From: Pedobacter segetis
GTDB lineage: Bacteria; Bacteroidota; Bacteroidia; Sphingobacteriales; Sphingobacteriaceae
Assembly (NCBI RefSeq): GCF_016623585.1
Contig: NZ_JAEHFY010000008.1
Location: 62,001-126,000, forward strand
Length of the DNA: 64,000 nucleotides
Direction of reading: 5' to 3'
Part shown: positions 28,659 through 38,175 of the stretch, one piece after another
Position numbering within the stretch: position 1 is the first letter of the stretch
Layout: each line of letters begins with the position of its first letter
The notes under the pieces: model-generated
Told to the model about the DNA's origin: nothing
What the model saw: only the letters and a program-made list of their open reading frames with translations
Database searches by the model: none
Program-made: the position numbers and the translations under genes

Positions 28659-30086
28659 TTAAATATGTTTAGCAAAAGCTAAAAGTTCTTCTTCTTTAAA
28701 TCTTTTTCCAATAATTTGCATACCAATCGGTAATCCGCTTTCGGTTTCTCCCGAAGGTATGGATATGGCTGGCAAACCTGCTAAAGATGCCCCAACCGTA
28801 AAAATATCTGCTAAGTACATCACTACGGGATCGGTAATTTCTTCCCCAATATTAAAAGCGGGTGTTGGTGTAGTGGGTGTTATAATAAAATCATAATCCT
28901 CTAGAATATGATCCATTTTTTCTTTGATCAACCTCCTTGCTTTTTGTGCTTTAGAGTAATACGCATCATAATAACCGGCACTTAAAACAAAAGTTCCTAA
29001 CATGATACGCCTTTTTACTTCTTCGCCAAAACCCTCTGATCTGGATTTTTTGTAGGTGCTTATCAAATCTTTGGCATCTGGGCTGCGATAGCCATAATGT
29101 ACGCCGTCATATCTTGCTAAATTTGAGGATGCTTCGGCAGTTGTTAAAATATAATAAGTTGCCACAACGTGGTCCAGATATTCAAATGAAACGGGTTTAA
29201 CGGTATGCCCGTTATCTTTAAGTTTTTGGAGCTGGGCGAGGATGTTATTTTTGATTTCTGGGTCTAATCCTTCAGAATGGAGGGTTTCTTCTATGTAGGC
29301 AATTTTCTTTTTCCTTTTATCATCTAATAATTTTGAGTATTCAAAAACTTTTACATTAGAAGAGGTAGAATCATGAATATCGTTACCTGCTATAACCTCT
29401 AAAATTAAAGCGGCATCATCAACAGATCGTGTTATTGGGCCAACCTGATCAAAAGAAGAGGCATAAGCTACAACACCATACCTAGAGACCCTTGAATAAG
29501 TTGGTTTAAGGCCTACAACGCCACAAAAAGCGGCAGGTTGCCTTATAGATCCGCCAGTATCAGAGGCTAAAGACGCAAAACATAAACCTGCTTGTACCGC
29601 AACGGCAGAGCCTCCAGAGGAGCCTCCCGATACTTTTGTTTGATCGGCAAAGTTTTTTACGGGGCCAAAAAAACTAGTTTCGTTAGATGCGCCCATCGCA
29701 AACTCATCGCAATTTAGCCTACCGATGATAATGGCATCTTCGTTTAAGATCTTTTTGGTTACCGTGGCAGAATAAACCGCTTGGTAGCCTTCCAAAATTT
29801 TAGAAGAGGCCGTCATCTCATGGCCTTTAAAAGAAATATTATCTTTTAAGCCAATGATCATCCCCGCTAATTTTCCGGCTGTACCATCATCAATTTTCTT
29901 TTGGATCTCTTCTGCCCTTAAAAGGGCTTCAACCTTAAAAACCTCTAAAAAAGCATTAAGATGGGCATATTGTTCAATTCTTGAACAATAATGTTCTACC
30001 AAATCAATAACCTTGATTTGTTTGCTTTTAAGAGCTTGCTGTAAATCTGAGAATTGAGAGTATAACTGGATTTTTTGTGTAACCAT
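28659..30086 (-). CDS. gatA: Asp/Glu-tRNA amidotransferase subunit A
   Basis: The roughly 475-residue GatA hydrolyses glutamine for the transamidation of Glu-tRNA(Gln) and Asp-tRNA(Asn). The amidase-signature Lys-Ser-Ser triad is visible: Lys in GLKDNISFKG, Ser in SGGSSGGSAVAVQ, and Ser in DTGGSIRQPAAF. The start is taken as ATG 30086; an in-frame TTG four codons earlier is less likely and falls in the terminator T tract. GatB and GatC are not in this window. It follows the tat genes behind a terminator. Confidence 0.95.
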   Translation of the reverse strand: MVTQKIQLYSQFSDLQQALKSKQIKVIDLVEHYCSRIEQYAHLNAFLEVFKVEALLRAEEIQKKIDDGTAGKLAGMIIGLKDNISFKGHEMTASSKILEGYQAVYSATVTKKILNEDAIIIGRLNCDEFAMGASNETSFFGPVKNFADQTKVSGGSSGGSAVAVQAGLCFASLASDTGGSIRQPAAFCGVVGLKPTYSRVSRYGVVAYASSFDQVGPITRSVDDAALILEVIAGNDIHDSTSSNVKVFEYSKLLDDKRKKKIAYIEETLHSEGLDPEIKNNILAQLQKLKDNGHTVKPVSFEYLDHVVATYYILTTAEASSNLARYDGVHYGYRSPDAKDLISTYKKSRSEGFGEEVKRRIMLGTFVLSAGYYDAYYSKAQKARRLIKEKMDHILEDYDFIITPTTPTPAFNIGEEITDPVVMYLADIFTVGASLAGLPAISIPSGETESGLPIGMQIIGKRFKEEELLAFAKHI

Positions 30087-30089
30087 TCT

Positions 30090-30141
30090 ATAAAACAAAA
30101 CCTTGAATCCCCGAAATTAATAATTTCAGCCATTCAAGGTT
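30090..30141 (-). terminator. terminator of the tat genes (minus strand)
   Basis: AACCTTGAAT (30099-30108) pairs perfectly with ATTCAAGGTT (30132-30141), with an inner stem GAAATT/AATTTC. Read on the minus strand the hairpin is followed by TTTTGTTTTA. It separates tatA from gatA. Confidence 0.82.
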
Positions 30142-30169
30142 AATAGAACCCTAAATAAATCAGGATTAA

Positions 30170-30364
30170 TTAAATATTTTTCGTGTTTTCTTCAGTTTTA
30201 TCTACTGGTTTTTCATAATCTGATTTATCGACACCATTTTGGGCATCTTTAAATTCTTTTACGCCTTTTCCCATTCCTCGCATTAGTTCTGGTATTTTTT
30301 TACCACCAAATAAAAGCAATAATGCCAATACGATCAAAATAATTTCTGGAGCACCTAAACCCAT
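30170..30364 (-). CDS. tatA: Sec-independent translocase protein TatA (short paralogue)
   Basis: A 64-residue TatA/E with an N-terminal membrane helix (about 5-20, starting LGAPEIILIVLALLLLFGG), a hinge KKIPELMRGMGKG and an amphipathic helix with a charged tail. TatA oligomers form the passage for folded proteins exported by the twin-arginine pathway. It lies 21 nt after a second TatA-type gene. tatC is not in the window. Confidence 0.93.
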   Translation of the reverse strand: MGLGAPEIILIVLALLLLFGGKKIPELMRGMGKGVKEFKDAQNGVDKSDYEKPVDKTEENTKNI

Positions 30365-30385
30365 TTTTTTATTTATTTAAATTGT

Positions 30386-30721
30386 TTATAAATTTTGTTT
30401 TTCTTCTGGAGTTTTAACGGTTTCAATTGTTTCTCCGTTAGGTAAAACTTCCGTTTTTTGAGCTTCTACACTTGGTAGGGCTTCTTTATGTTCTGCTTTT
30501 TCTTCTCTTTTCAATTCTTCATCAGCCGTAAGCTGATTGATGTTTCTGTGTATTTCCCTTTTAACATCATCAGAGGCATCTTTAAACTCCCTAATCCCTT
30601 TTCCTAATCCTCTGGCTAATTCGGGTAATTTCTCGCCTCCAAACAGAAGAAGGACAGCAAATAAAACCAAAACTATTTCTGGTGTGCCAAGGTTTAAAAA
30701 CAGTAATGTATTATGTAACAT
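30386..30721 (-). CDS. Sec-independent translocase protein TatA/TatB type (long paralogue)
   Basis: A 111-residue paralogue of the adjacent TatA: membrane helix LGTPEIVLVLFAVLLLFGG (about 11-29), hinge EKLPELARGLGKGIREFKDA, then a long acidic/basic charged tail of about 60 residues. The longer tail is TatB-like, but the membrane helix and hinge are TatA-like, so which role it fills is open. In Bacteroidota several TatA-type proteins per genome are usual and a clear TatB is often missing. A TAnnTTTG box lies 24 nt upstream. Confidence 0.9.
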   Translation of the reverse strand: MLHNTLLFLNLGTPEIVLVLFAVLLLFGGEKLPELARGLGKGIREFKDASDDVKREIHRNINQLTADEELKREEKAEHKEALPSVEAQKTEVLPNGETIETVKTPEEKQNL

Positions 30722-30744
30722 TTTTTATTTATGCTAAGACGGTT

Positions 30745-30752
30745 CAAATATA
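30745..30752 (-). promoter_or_regulatory. -7 box of the tat promoter
   Basis: CAAATATA on the plus strand reads TATATTTG on the minus strand, an exact TAnnTTTG match 24 nt before the long tatA start. The -33 region is not distinct. Confidence 0.5.
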
Positions 30753-30798
30753 ATTCTTTTATTTTTATATCATTAACGTTTATATGATGATAATAGTT

Positions 30799-32049
30799 TT
30801 AGTTAGGTGCCAACCAATATTTTGGATCTTGTTCTACCAATGAATTGTCTGATTTGTATAAATGAAATTCAAAATCGCCATCACTACCGGCTGTACCTAT
30901 AACTTGTTTTGTGCTAATTTTCTGGTTCTTGGATACACTTACTGTTGCAAGGTTTACGTAGGCTGTGAAATATTGCCCATGTCTTACCAAAACAGTGGTA
31001 GAGCCTGCCACATCGGTTATTAAGGTAACCGTACCTTCAAAAACAGCTCTGATATTTCCTCCGGCGTTTGTTCTTAATTTCCAACCGGTATTTTCAACCA
31101 CCACGTTTACGCCATATTTCTCTCTCCCTGCATACTGGGTAACTACTCCACTGGCAACTGGCCAAGGTAGCCTGCCACGGTTATTCACAAAATCTGCAGA
31201 TAACTTGGCGGCCTCCGGCGTTGCGTTTAAATAAGAGCCTGTTTTTGCTGCCGGGGCTTCTTTTCCCTCTGCTTTTGCCTTTGCGGCTGCAATCCTTGCT
31301 TCTTCTTCTGCTTTTTTCCTTGCAATTTCAATTTCTCTGGCGATGGCCTGTTTAATGGCCCGATCTAATTTTTGTGCATCCCTTTGCTTTTTGGCCAGGT
31401 CTTGTTTTAATTTTTTTTCTTGTGAGGTTAAACTGCTTACTGCTTTAGCCTGTTTTTGTTGCGCCGTACCTAATGTGTTTTTTTCTTTCTCTTGATCATT
31501 TAATAAATGATCTTTATCTAATTTGTTTCTGTTTAATTGTGCTAATTTATTTTTGATGGCGTTTTGGGTATCTTCTATGTATTTGGCCTGCTTTTGCCGA
31601 TATTCCCCAAATTGCTGCAAATATTTCATCCGTTTGTAGGCTTGGTTAAAATCTTTAGCCGCAAAAATATACATCAATTTACTGTAAGACCCTTGGTTTT
31701 TTTGTGCGAACCTGATCATGGCCGCATAATCTTTTTTAAGTTGGGTAAGTTGTGCCTGTAAAGACCGTACTTGGTTAACATTGTCGTTAATTTGCCCATC
31801 TAGCAACCTAATTTCTGAGTTGATGGTATTGATCTTTTCTTCTTTTAACCTTATTTGCGCCCTTAGTAGATTTAATTGTTTTAAGGTAACTTTTTTATCT
31901 TTTGAAGTCTTGTTCAAGATATTATTGGTCATTTCAATATCTTTGTTCAACTGGGCTTTTCTTTTTTCTAGTTCAGAACGTGATTGGGCAAAAGTTTGGG
32001 CACCTAAAAATACCAGCAGCAGAATTAGAATAGATTTGAAATACTTCAT
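30799..32049 (-). CDS. EnvC-like murein hydrolase activator (degenerate LytM domain)
   Basis: A 416-residue exported protein, counted from ATG 32049, which gives signal peptide MKYFKSILILLLVFLGAQTFAQ. Residues about 25-250 form a long coiled coil (many K/E/Q heptads), and the last 125 form a LytM/M23 domain. The zinc ligands of active M23 enzymes are not all there: GVNVVVEN stands where HxxxD is expected and FEFHLYK where HLHFE is expected. It should therefore act like EnvC, activating amidases at division rather than cutting peptidoglycan. It lies directly downstream of the DUF4292 lipoprotein gene. Confidence 0.9.
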   Translation of the reverse strand: MKYFKSILILLLVFLGAQTFAQSRSELEKRKAQLNKDIEMTNNILNKTSKDKKVTLKQLNLLRAQIRLKEEKINTINSEIRLLDGQINDNVNQVRSLQAQLTQLKKDYAAMIRFAQKNQGSYSKLMYIFAAKDFNQAYKRMKYLQQFGEYRQKQAKYIEDTQNAIKNKLAQLNRNKLDKDHLLNDQEKEKNTLGTAQQKQAKAVSSLTSQEKKLKQDLAKKQRDAQKLDRAIKQAIAREIEIARKKAEEEARIAAAKAKAEGKEAPAAKTGSYLNATPEAAKLSADFVNNRGRLPWPVASGVVTQYAGREKYGVNVVVENTGWKLRTNAGGNIRAVFEGTVTLITDVAGSTTVLVRHGQYFTAYVNLATVSVSKNQKISTKQVIGTAGSDGDFEFHLYKSDNSLVEQDPKYWLAPN

Positions 32050-32068
32050 TTTGGCAAAGGTATTTATT

Positions 32069-32839
32069 TTAGTCAATCACTGAAAATCTTTTGGGCACAT
32101 TAAAAGGAAAATCTACCGGTTGGTTCAGTTGTGTTTTATCATAATCCATTACCAACGTAATTTTTTTATTGCCAGCTTGTGATGATAAAGTGCTTGTTTT
32201 TGTTACCAATTGATTTAAAATCTCTTGAAATGCTGTAATATTTAACTCTAATTTTTGATTATGCAGCTCAGAAACCAAAATAGTTGATTTAGGTTTTAGA
32301 TTTTGATCAAGCCCGATTTGATAGATCATTTGATTGGTTTGCCCCGTTAAAGTAATGGCACCATCTTTTTGGTTGATGCTGGTTTTATCATTTAAGGCAA
32401 AAGGTAAGCAGTTGCCCACCAAAACCGCTTCTAAAGCGTTATAATCTATATCATCGTTACTAAACTGATGGATAAAAGCAAAAGGTTTTTTGATGTAATT
32501 GTTATTGATACGGTCCATTATTTTTAAACTATCGGGCGTGATCAATGCCCTTGCCGCTTCTAATCCCGCAATGTAGGTAACAGATACCCAAATACCCTCT
32601 CCTTTTTTTATCCTGATGTTTAGGGTAACATCAAAACTTTTATCATTAATGGTTAAAGCAGTTGCAGCTTTGGTCGTAAAGGTCGAAAAATCTGCCTGTT
32701 TTGCATCAATTTTAGAGAAATCTGCTTTTAAGGTTATAGCATTTGCAGATTTAGCTATCAGGTTTTTCTTTGATTTACAAGAGAAAAGTAATATTGCGAT
32801 AAGCAGCAATATGATATTATTCGATATATTTTTTCCCAT
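32069..32839 (-). CDS. DUF4292 family lipoprotein
   Basis: A 256-residue lipoprotein (LFSCKSKK, Cys near 21) of the DUF4292 family, which is found almost only in Bacteroidota. The mature part looks like a beta-rich LolB/outer-membrane-lipoprotein-like half barrel: short strands with polar turns and no catalytic motif. The function is unknown; the fold suggests a lipid or lipoprotein carrier, which is inference. Its start overlaps the TPR gene by 23 nt, and its stop is 19 nt before the EnvC-like ATG, so the three are translationally linked. Confidence 0.88.
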   Translation of the reverse strand: MGKNISNNIILLLIAILLFSCKSKKNLIAKSANAITLKADFSKIDAKQADFSTFTTKAATALTINDKSFDVTLNIRIKKGEGIWVSVTYIAGLEAARALITPDSLKIMDRINNNYIKKPFAFIHQFSNDDIDYNALEAVLVGNCLPFALNDKTSINQKDGAITLTGQTNQMIYQIGLDQNLKPKSTILVSELHNQKLELNITAFQEILNQLVTKTSTLSSQAGNKKITLVMDYDKTQLNQPVDFPFNVPKRFSVID

Positions 32840-34547
32840 CTATTTTTTTCTGAAGTAGCGAGTTTTTACTATTTAGCAATAAGCTTTTTTTCCAATTGAT
32901 CAAAGCATTGTTTACATCGTTCAATTTATAATAGATATCTCCTAAATGTTCAAATTGTAAAGCACTTTTAGGATTATTCTCTATGGCTTTTAGCATCCAT
33001 TCCTTTGCATCTGCATATTTTTCTAGCTTAAACAATATCCAAGCATAAGTATCTTGAAATGAAGCATTGCCAGGCGCTAGTTTATTTGATAAGGCCGACA
33101 TTCTCTCTGCTTTTGCCAGATCATCATTTCTTAACGATAAATAATAAGCATAATTATTTAAGGCGTAAGTGTTTTTTGGTTCTATTGCCAATGCTTTTTC
33201 ATAGGCATTGGCAGATTCCTTATATTTTTTTTCCGATTGATAGGCATCTCCGAGGCCACTATAAATTTGTGCTTTAATGCCCGCATTATCAATATCGAAA
33301 TTTAAGGCGTTGTTAAAATAATTGATGGCCTGGCTGGCGTTGTTTTCTTGTAAATATCCAAATGCGGTGTAAAAATAAAGTTGATATTGGTTTGGGAAAT
33401 ACGATAATGCTTCTTCTCCTTTAGCCACTAATCCTTTGCCATCATTAAAATATAGCTGAATCCTTAATAATTGATCCCAAATGGCATATATGTTTTTATT
33501 TAGATCTAAAGCTTTTTCATATTGCATTTGCGCCAATTTATAATCTCCTTTTTGATAAAGGACATCGCCATACAAAGAAAAAGATTTTGGATCGCTTGGA
33601 TGTACTTGGGTTAATATCAAAGATAATTCCTGTGCTTTTTTTAAGGCTAAAGTATCAGGAAAGGAGTCAAAATATTTGATGATGATTTTTACTTTTTGAT
33701 CTATCCCTAAACTTTCTTGTTTAAATGCCGCTTTGATTTCCTCAAACGCCTCATCTGTTTTCTTTTGCGATTCTAATATTTGTGCGATAGCAATTCTTGT
33801 AAAAGGATTGTTGCCATCTATTTCTTTAGCCTTTTGATAAACGGTTAAAGCTTGATCGGCCATGTGGTTAGAGTAATACAGATCACCTAAAAACAGATAA
33901 TACCTTACATCTGTTGGGTTGTTTTTTATCAGTTGCCCTAAATCGGCGGAAGCCTTACTAATATCTCCCTTCTTAAGATAAATGCGTTGCCTGCCTTGTA
34001 AAACCTGATCTGTTAAACCAACCTCTTTTTCCAGTTTGTTATAAAGCGTTAATGCCTCATCGGCCCTGCCCATCATAAACAAAGCATTTGCTTTATCAAA
34101 ACGATATTCTGTTTTTAAGGGGGCTAAATTTATCAGCTCATCTAAAGCATAATTTAATAATGAAAAATCTTGTAGTTGCTGGTAGATGTTGGCGTTTAAT
34201 AGCCAATACCATTCGTTATCTGTTTTTATGGTTACCGCTTTTTGGGCGTAATCTTTGGCTTGGGTTAAATCTCCTTTCTTAAAGTAGATCATCCCCAGTT
34301 CATACAGGGCGAAATGGTTTGCGGGGTATATCTGTAATATCTGATTAAAATAATCTATGGCCAAGGTTTGGTTTTGCACCACTTTTTCTCGCAAGCCAGA
34401 ATAAAAAAGTTGGGTAACCTTGTTGCTGTCTTCTGGTGTAAGCTCTTTACCTGTAATGATAATGAGCTCTTGCTTTTTGTTTTTTTGTGCAAAAGCAGAA
34501 AATACTGATAGGAATAAGAAAAAGAAGAAGATTTTCTGCTTGCCCAT
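32817..34547 (-). CDS. tetratricopeptide-repeat protein, exported
   Basis: A 576-residue protein with signal peptide MGKQKIFFFFLFLSVFSAFAQ; ATG 34547 is chosen because it gives this signal and starts 4 nt after dut ends. The mature protein is a nearly continuous array of about 13-15 TPR units (for example FALYELGMIYFKKGDLTQA, AIWDQLLRI, ALNNYAYYLSL). It is probably a periplasmic scaffold. Conserved neighbours (flippase, dut, DUF4292, EnvC) suggest an envelope-assembly role, but the partner is unknown. Confidence 0.9.
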   Translation of the reverse strand: MGKQKIFFFFLFLSVFSAFAQKNKKQELIIITGKELTPEDSNKVTQLFYSGLREKVVQNQTLAIDYFNQILQIYPANHFALYELGMIYFKKGDLTQAKDYAQKAVTIKTDNEWYWLLNANIYQQLQDFSLLNYALDELINLAPLKTEYRFDKANALFMMGRADEALTLYNKLEKEVGLTDQVLQGRQRIYLKKGDISKASADLGQLIKNNPTDVRYYLFLGDLYYSNHMADQALTVYQKAKEIDGNNPFTRIAIAQILESQKKTDEAFEEIKAAFKQESLGIDQKVKIIIKYFDSFPDTLALKKAQELSLILTQVHPSDPKSFSLYGDVLYQKGDYKLAQMQYEKALDLNKNIYAIWDQLLRIQLYFNDGKGLVAKGEEALSYFPNQYQLYFYTAFGYLQENNASQAINYFNNALNFDIDNAGIKAQIYSGLGDAYQSEKKYKESANAYEKALAIEPKNTYALNNYAYYLSLRNDDLAKAERMSALSNKLAPGNASFQDTYAWILFKLEKYADAKEWMLKAIENNPKSALQFEHLGDIYYKLNDVNNALINWKKSLLLNSKNSLLQKKIDGKKYIE

Positions 34548-34551
34548 TTTA

Positions 34552-34986
34552 TTATTTAACGCCCGTATGTCCGTAACCGCCTGCGCCACGCACAGTTTCA
34601 GATAGTGAGGTAACTTCTATCAATTCTGCGGTTTCATGTTTTGCAATTACCATTTGGGCAATGCGGTCCCCGTCTTTAATGGTAAAATCTTCATTAGATA
34701 AATTAACCAGCAAAATACCTATTTCGCCTCTGTAATCTGCATCAATTGTACCCGGAGAATTTACTAAACCAATACCGTGTTTATAGGCTAAACCGCTTCT
34801 TGGCCTTATCTGTGCCTCATACCCTAAAGGCAATTCTATAAATAAACCTGTGGGTATCAGTTTTCTTTCTAATGTTTTTAAAGTTACATCAGCTTCTAAA
34901 TTAGCTCTAAGATCCATACCGGCAGACGCTTCTGTACTGTAACCAGGGATTGGATGTTTTGATTGATTGATGATATTTATCTTCAT
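34552..34986 (-). CDS. dut: dUTP diphosphatase
   Basis: The 144-residue homotrimeric dUTPase cleaves dUTP to dUMP and pyrophosphate. The five motifs are seen: AGMDLRA (1), RPRSGLA (2), [12 protein letters not shown] (3), DRIAQMVI (4) and the C-terminal [10 protein letters not shown] (5), which closes over the site. It overlaps the flippase stop by 4 nt and is followed by the TPR gene after 4 nt, so it sits inside an envelope operon with no evident functional link. Confidence 0.97.
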   Translation of the reverse strand: MKINIINQSKHPIPGYSTEASAGMDLRANLEADVTLKTLERKLIPTGLFIELPLGYEAQIRPRSGLAYKHGIGLVNSPGTIDADYRGEIGILLVNLSNEDFTIKDGDRIAQMVIAKHETAELIEVTSLSETVRGAGGYGHTGVK

Positions 34987-36467
34987 AAACTGGCAATTAT
35001 TTTTTTTATTTGATGACGTTCAAGGTATAAAATTATTAATCCAAAAATAACGAAAAGGGCGTTGCCCATAATTAGGTCTCTTTTGAAATACACAAATGAA
35101 AACCAAACTATAACGATAGAAGAGATTAAATAGGCAACATTTTTTTTGAGATGGTAAGGGATGGCATAATTTCTTTGCCCAAGAATATAAGATAAAACCA
35201 TCATGCTGGTATAAGCAATTAAAGAAACCCAGGCCGAGGCCATATATCCATAAAACGGGATAAAAATAAGGTTTAAAATGATCGTAATGATTGCCCCCGC
35301 ACCAGAGATATACAAACCATATTTTGTTTGATCGGATAATTTGTACCAGATAGAAAGGTTCATGTAAATACCCAAACTCACATAGCCAAAAAGCAAGATA
35401 GGCACCACGTTTAAGCCCTCCCAAAATTCTTTACCGATAAAATGTTTTAGTATTTCTACGTTGGCAACTACCCCAACAAATATCAAACTGATAACCAAAA
35501 CAAAATAGTTCATAATGGTGGCATAGGTTTGTTTGGCGTTTTCGTTTTTGGCATGTGAGAAAAAGAAAGGTTCGGCACCTAGCCTAAAAGCATTGATAAA
35601 AATACTTAGGAATATGGCTATTTTGCAGCAAGCACCATAAATACCCACTTGTGCCTCGCTAATAGATGGGGGTAATAAATGCCCCAAGAATATTTTATCC
35701 AGATTTTCATTAACTATGAAAGAAAGGTTTGCCACAAAAATAGGCAAGCTATATACAAGCATTTCTTGTATCAGCTTTTTCTGTGGCCTAAACCTTAATT
35801 TTATTAATTCTGGGACAAGTAAAATTATGGTTAAAGAACTGGCTATTAAATTTGATATAAAAACATAGCCCACCCATTTTTGCCTATACCACCCAGCAAA
35901 AAAATTAGCTAAAGGAAGGTTGTTTTTTATGATAAAAGGGATGGCGAAAATAAAGAACAGGTTTAAGCAGATAAAAGTGATGATGTTGATGAGTTTTAGA
36001 GTGGCATATCTCCCCGGTTTGCCATCGGCCCTTAACCTTGCAAACGGGACAACGCTTAAACCATCTATCACCAATATCACCAAAAAAAACTTGATGTATA
36101 AAATATAATCCGAGAGGGGGGTTGGCCTGCCATCTTGTATCCAAACGGCAATGGGATGTATAAATGTAAAGCAGGTTACCAAAAATAGTGCGCTCATGAT
36201 AGCAATCATCATAAATGTATTGCTGTAGATCACCTCTTTTTGTCCTTCCTTTTTATTAAGGTACCTAAAAAAAGTAGTCTCCATACCAAAAGAGAGCAAA
36301 GCGTTTAAAATTGAAGCATAGCTGTACATTTCTGTAAAAATGCCATAAACCGCCCTAGAATAAACTTTGGTATAAATTGGGGTCAGAAAAAAATTTAATA
36401 TGCGAGAAGCAATGGTACTTACCCCATAAATAGCCGTTTCGCCTGCAAATTTTTTTATTGTTGACAA
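34983..36467 (-). CDS. polysaccharide/lipid flippase (MATE/MOP superfamily, Wzx-like)
   Basis: A 494-residue polytopic inner-membrane protein with about 12-14 predicted helices and the polysaccharide-synthesis flippase N-terminus [22 protein letters not shown]. Members flip undecaprenyl- or lipid-linked glycans (O-antigen, exopolysaccharide) across the membrane. No glycosyltransferase genes lie nearby, so it is not in a typical O-antigen cluster; a general envelope role is possible. It follows acylphosphatase after 2 nt and overlaps dut by 4 nt. Confidence 0.9.
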   Translation of the reverse strand: MSTIKKFAGETAIYGVSTIASRILNFFLTPIYTKVYSRAVYGIFTEMYSYASILNALLSFGMETTFFRYLNKKEGQKEVIYSNTFMMIAIMSALFLVTCFTFIHPIAVWIQDGRPTPLSDYILYIKFFLVILVIDGLSVVPFARLRADGKPGRYATLKLINIITFICLNLFFIFAIPFIIKNNLPLANFFAGWYRQKWVGYVFISNLIASSLTIILLVPELIKLRFRPQKKLIQEMLVYSLPIFVANLSFIVNENLDKIFLGHLLPPSISEAQVGIYGACCKIAIFLSIFINAFRLGAEPFFFSHAKNENAKQTYATIMNYFVLVISLIFVGVVANVEILKHFIGKEFWEGLNVVPILLFGYVSLGIYMNLSIWYKLSDQTKYGLYISGAGAIITIILNLIFIPFYGYMASAWVSLIAYTSMMVLSYILGQRNYAIPYHLKKNVAYLISSIVIVWFSFVYFKRDLIMGNALFVIFGLIILYLERHQIKKIIASL

Positions 36468-36469
36468 TA

Positions 36470-36742
36470 TTATTTTTTTAGGATGTTAAAATTCTGATGA
36501 TTTTGCACTTCAATTTCTTCCACAATTGCATCATCTACACGGGCATCATCAGGGCCGTATTTGCACCAATCTAAAAAATCTTGCATAAAAATGTCTTCGC
36601 CTTCGGCTTCTATTAACACAGAACCATCTTTTAAATTTTTTACAAAACCTTTTACACCAATTTGATCGGCAACGGCTTTGGTGCTTGCCCTAAAGAAAAC
36701 GCCCTGCACCCTGCCAAAAACTGTTATTCTTAATGCTTTCAT
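36470..36742 (-). CDS. acyP: acylphosphatase
   Basis: The 90-residue acylphosphatase hydrolyses acyl phosphates such as 1,3-bisphosphoglycerate. The signature GRVQGVFFRASTKAVADQIG holds the catalytic Arg (VFFRAST), and GFVKNLKDGSVLIEAEG holds the catalytic Asn (VKNL). It is the first gene of the minus-strand operon that continues with the flippase, and it has a TAnnTTTG box 37 nt upstream. Confidence 0.95.
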   Translation of the reverse strand: MKALRITVFGRVQGVFFRASTKAVADQIGVKGFVKNLKDGSVLIEAEGEDIFMQDFLDWCKYGPDDARVDDAIVEEIEVQNHQNFNILKK

Positions 36743-36778
36743 TTTTTATGATGGTGTTAAAGCTATCGATAAAGATGG

Positions 36779-36786
36779 CAAAAATA
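36779..36786 (-). promoter_or_regulatory. -7 box of the acylphosphatase-flippase-dut operon
   Basis: CAAAAATA reads TATTTTTG on the minus strand, an exact TAnnTTTG match, 37 nt before the acyP start. The -33 box is weak. This likely drives genes down to the EnvC-like protein. Confidence 0.5.
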
Positions 36787-36832
36787 GGATTTTTAAAATT
36801 TAGGAATGAAAGATAATATTAACAGCAAGAAA

Positions 36833-37996
36833 TTAGATCAATTTCTTAAGCGTGGTAGCTTCGCAAATTTCTCCATCTTTTAAATTTTGCAATAAATTTA
36901 AACCTGGGGTTTTTCCTACTTCAATGCTGCCCATATCGGTTTGTAAACCTAAAAACATAGCACCATTTAGGGTTGCCCATTTCAATATATCGGCGGTAGC
37001 AAAACAATTGGTGTTCTTTTTCAATATTTTCATTTCGCTCAAAATATCCAAACTATCATTAGATGCCAAACTATCAGTACCTATGGTAATGGGAAAATCG
37101 GTTTGTTTAAAGAAATCTAAAGATGGTAAAGTATTTTCTATGTATAAATTTGCGCTTGGGCAAAAGGCCCAGAATAGCTGTAAATCAAATCTTTTGGTCA
37201 AATAAATGTCTTTTAAACTGGTAAAAGTGTTGTGTACAAATAATATGTTTTGCTTTTTGGGCAAAAAGGGGACAATAGATTGTATTGCGTTTTTTTGTTT
37301 TGCTTTAAAAGATTCTGCATTAATGTTCAAATCTTTGAAGAAACCGATAAAAGGGCCGGTCTTAGTCATGAATAATTCTGTCTCGTGTTTGCTCTCTTGC
37401 AGATGAATCGATATTTTATTTTCTTTCCCTTTACAGTATCTTCTCAACTCTTTTATCAACTCTATAGAAATAGAATATGGGGCATGCAAGGCCAAAGAAG
37501 CAGGGGTTTTGAACTGATTTTTTAAAATAGAAGCATTTTGCATAATTTCTTTAACTTTTGCTTCTTCAATACCGATCATTTCTATAAATGTATGGTACCT
37601 TATTTTGCTTTTATGCTTGATCTCTGCAGATATAGCTTGGTTAGAAATATCGCCAACGGCAACGATACCGTTTTTCCACATCTCTTCATCTGCTTTTTGT
37701 ATGGCAGAAAGGATAATTTCTTCGGGGTAGTTTCTGGTAAGTATCACCTCTTTTATAAACTGTATCAGCCCGGTTTTTTGCTTTATTTTTTGATGAAGGT
37801 GGGAAAGTTCTAAGTGGCAATGGGTGTTAATGAATCCCGGGGTAATGATACCCTCATATCTTTCTATGTTGGGGTCTAAAGAAATCTTTTCATCTGTTAT
37901 GGATAAAATTTTTCCATGATCATCGGTTACTACTATCCCATCAGGGATGATATCCCCGGTTATGGTGTAGATATAATCTGCTTTGAAGCGCCTCAT
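36833..37996 (-). CDS. amidohydrolase-superfamily deaminase (SsnA/TrzA-like, COG0402)
   Basis: A 387-residue metal-dependent hydrolase of the cytosine/guanine deaminase-like branch. The metal ligands are visible in order: GFINTHCHLELSH (HxH), LHAPYS, IHLQES and GTDSLASND (Asp). Substrates in this branch include aminodeoxyfutalosine, guanine and S-adenosylhomocysteine derivatives. A menaquinone-pathway role (aminodeoxyfutalosine deaminase) is possible but unsupported by neighbours. It is monocistronic and divergent from rlmN. Confidence 0.82.
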   Translation of the reverse strand: MRRFKADYIYTITGDIIPDGIVVTDDHGKILSITDEKISLDPNIERYEGIITPGFINTHCHLELSHLHQKIKQKTGLIQFIKEVILTRNYPEEIILSAIQKADEEMWKNGIVAVGDISNQAISAEIKHKSKIRYHTFIEMIGIEEAKVKEIMQNASILKNQFKTPASLALHAPYSISIELIKELRRYCKGKENKISIHLQESKHETELFMTKTGPFIGFFKDLNINAESFKAKQKNAIQSIVPFLPKKQNILFVHNTFTSLKDIYLTKRFDLQLFWAFCPSANLYIENTLPSLDFFKQTDFPITIGTDSLASNDSLDILSEMKILKKNTNCFATADILKWATLNGAMFLGLQTDMGSIEVGKTPGLNLLQNLKDGEICEATTLKKLI

Positions 37997-38135
37997 TTAT
38001 CAATCTTGTGTAATGGTAAATAGGTTTTAGGTTTACTTGTTTTAAAAAAACCTAGAAACTCAATTTATCTAAAAATATTTAATGGGTACTATTTAACAAA
38101 AAAAGGTCAATTTATTGACGATAAAATTTAAAATT

Positions 38136-38165
38136 TTTGCGCCCCGTTTAATAATGCTAATTTTG
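38136..38165 (+). promoter_or_regulatory. promoter of rlmN, giving a very short leader
   Basis: TTTG (38136-38139), 18 nt, then TAATTTTG (38158-38165): both boxes fit the Bacteroidota consensus. The ATG is at 38176, so transcription starting 5-7 nt after the -7 box leaves a leader of only a few nucleotides. Confidence 0.72.
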
Positions 38166-38175
38166 CGCATAGTTT

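Noticed and set aside
30087-30098. TTG start four codons upstream of gatA
   Set aside because: It falls in the T tract of the tat terminator; ATG 30086 gives the normal GatA N-terminus.
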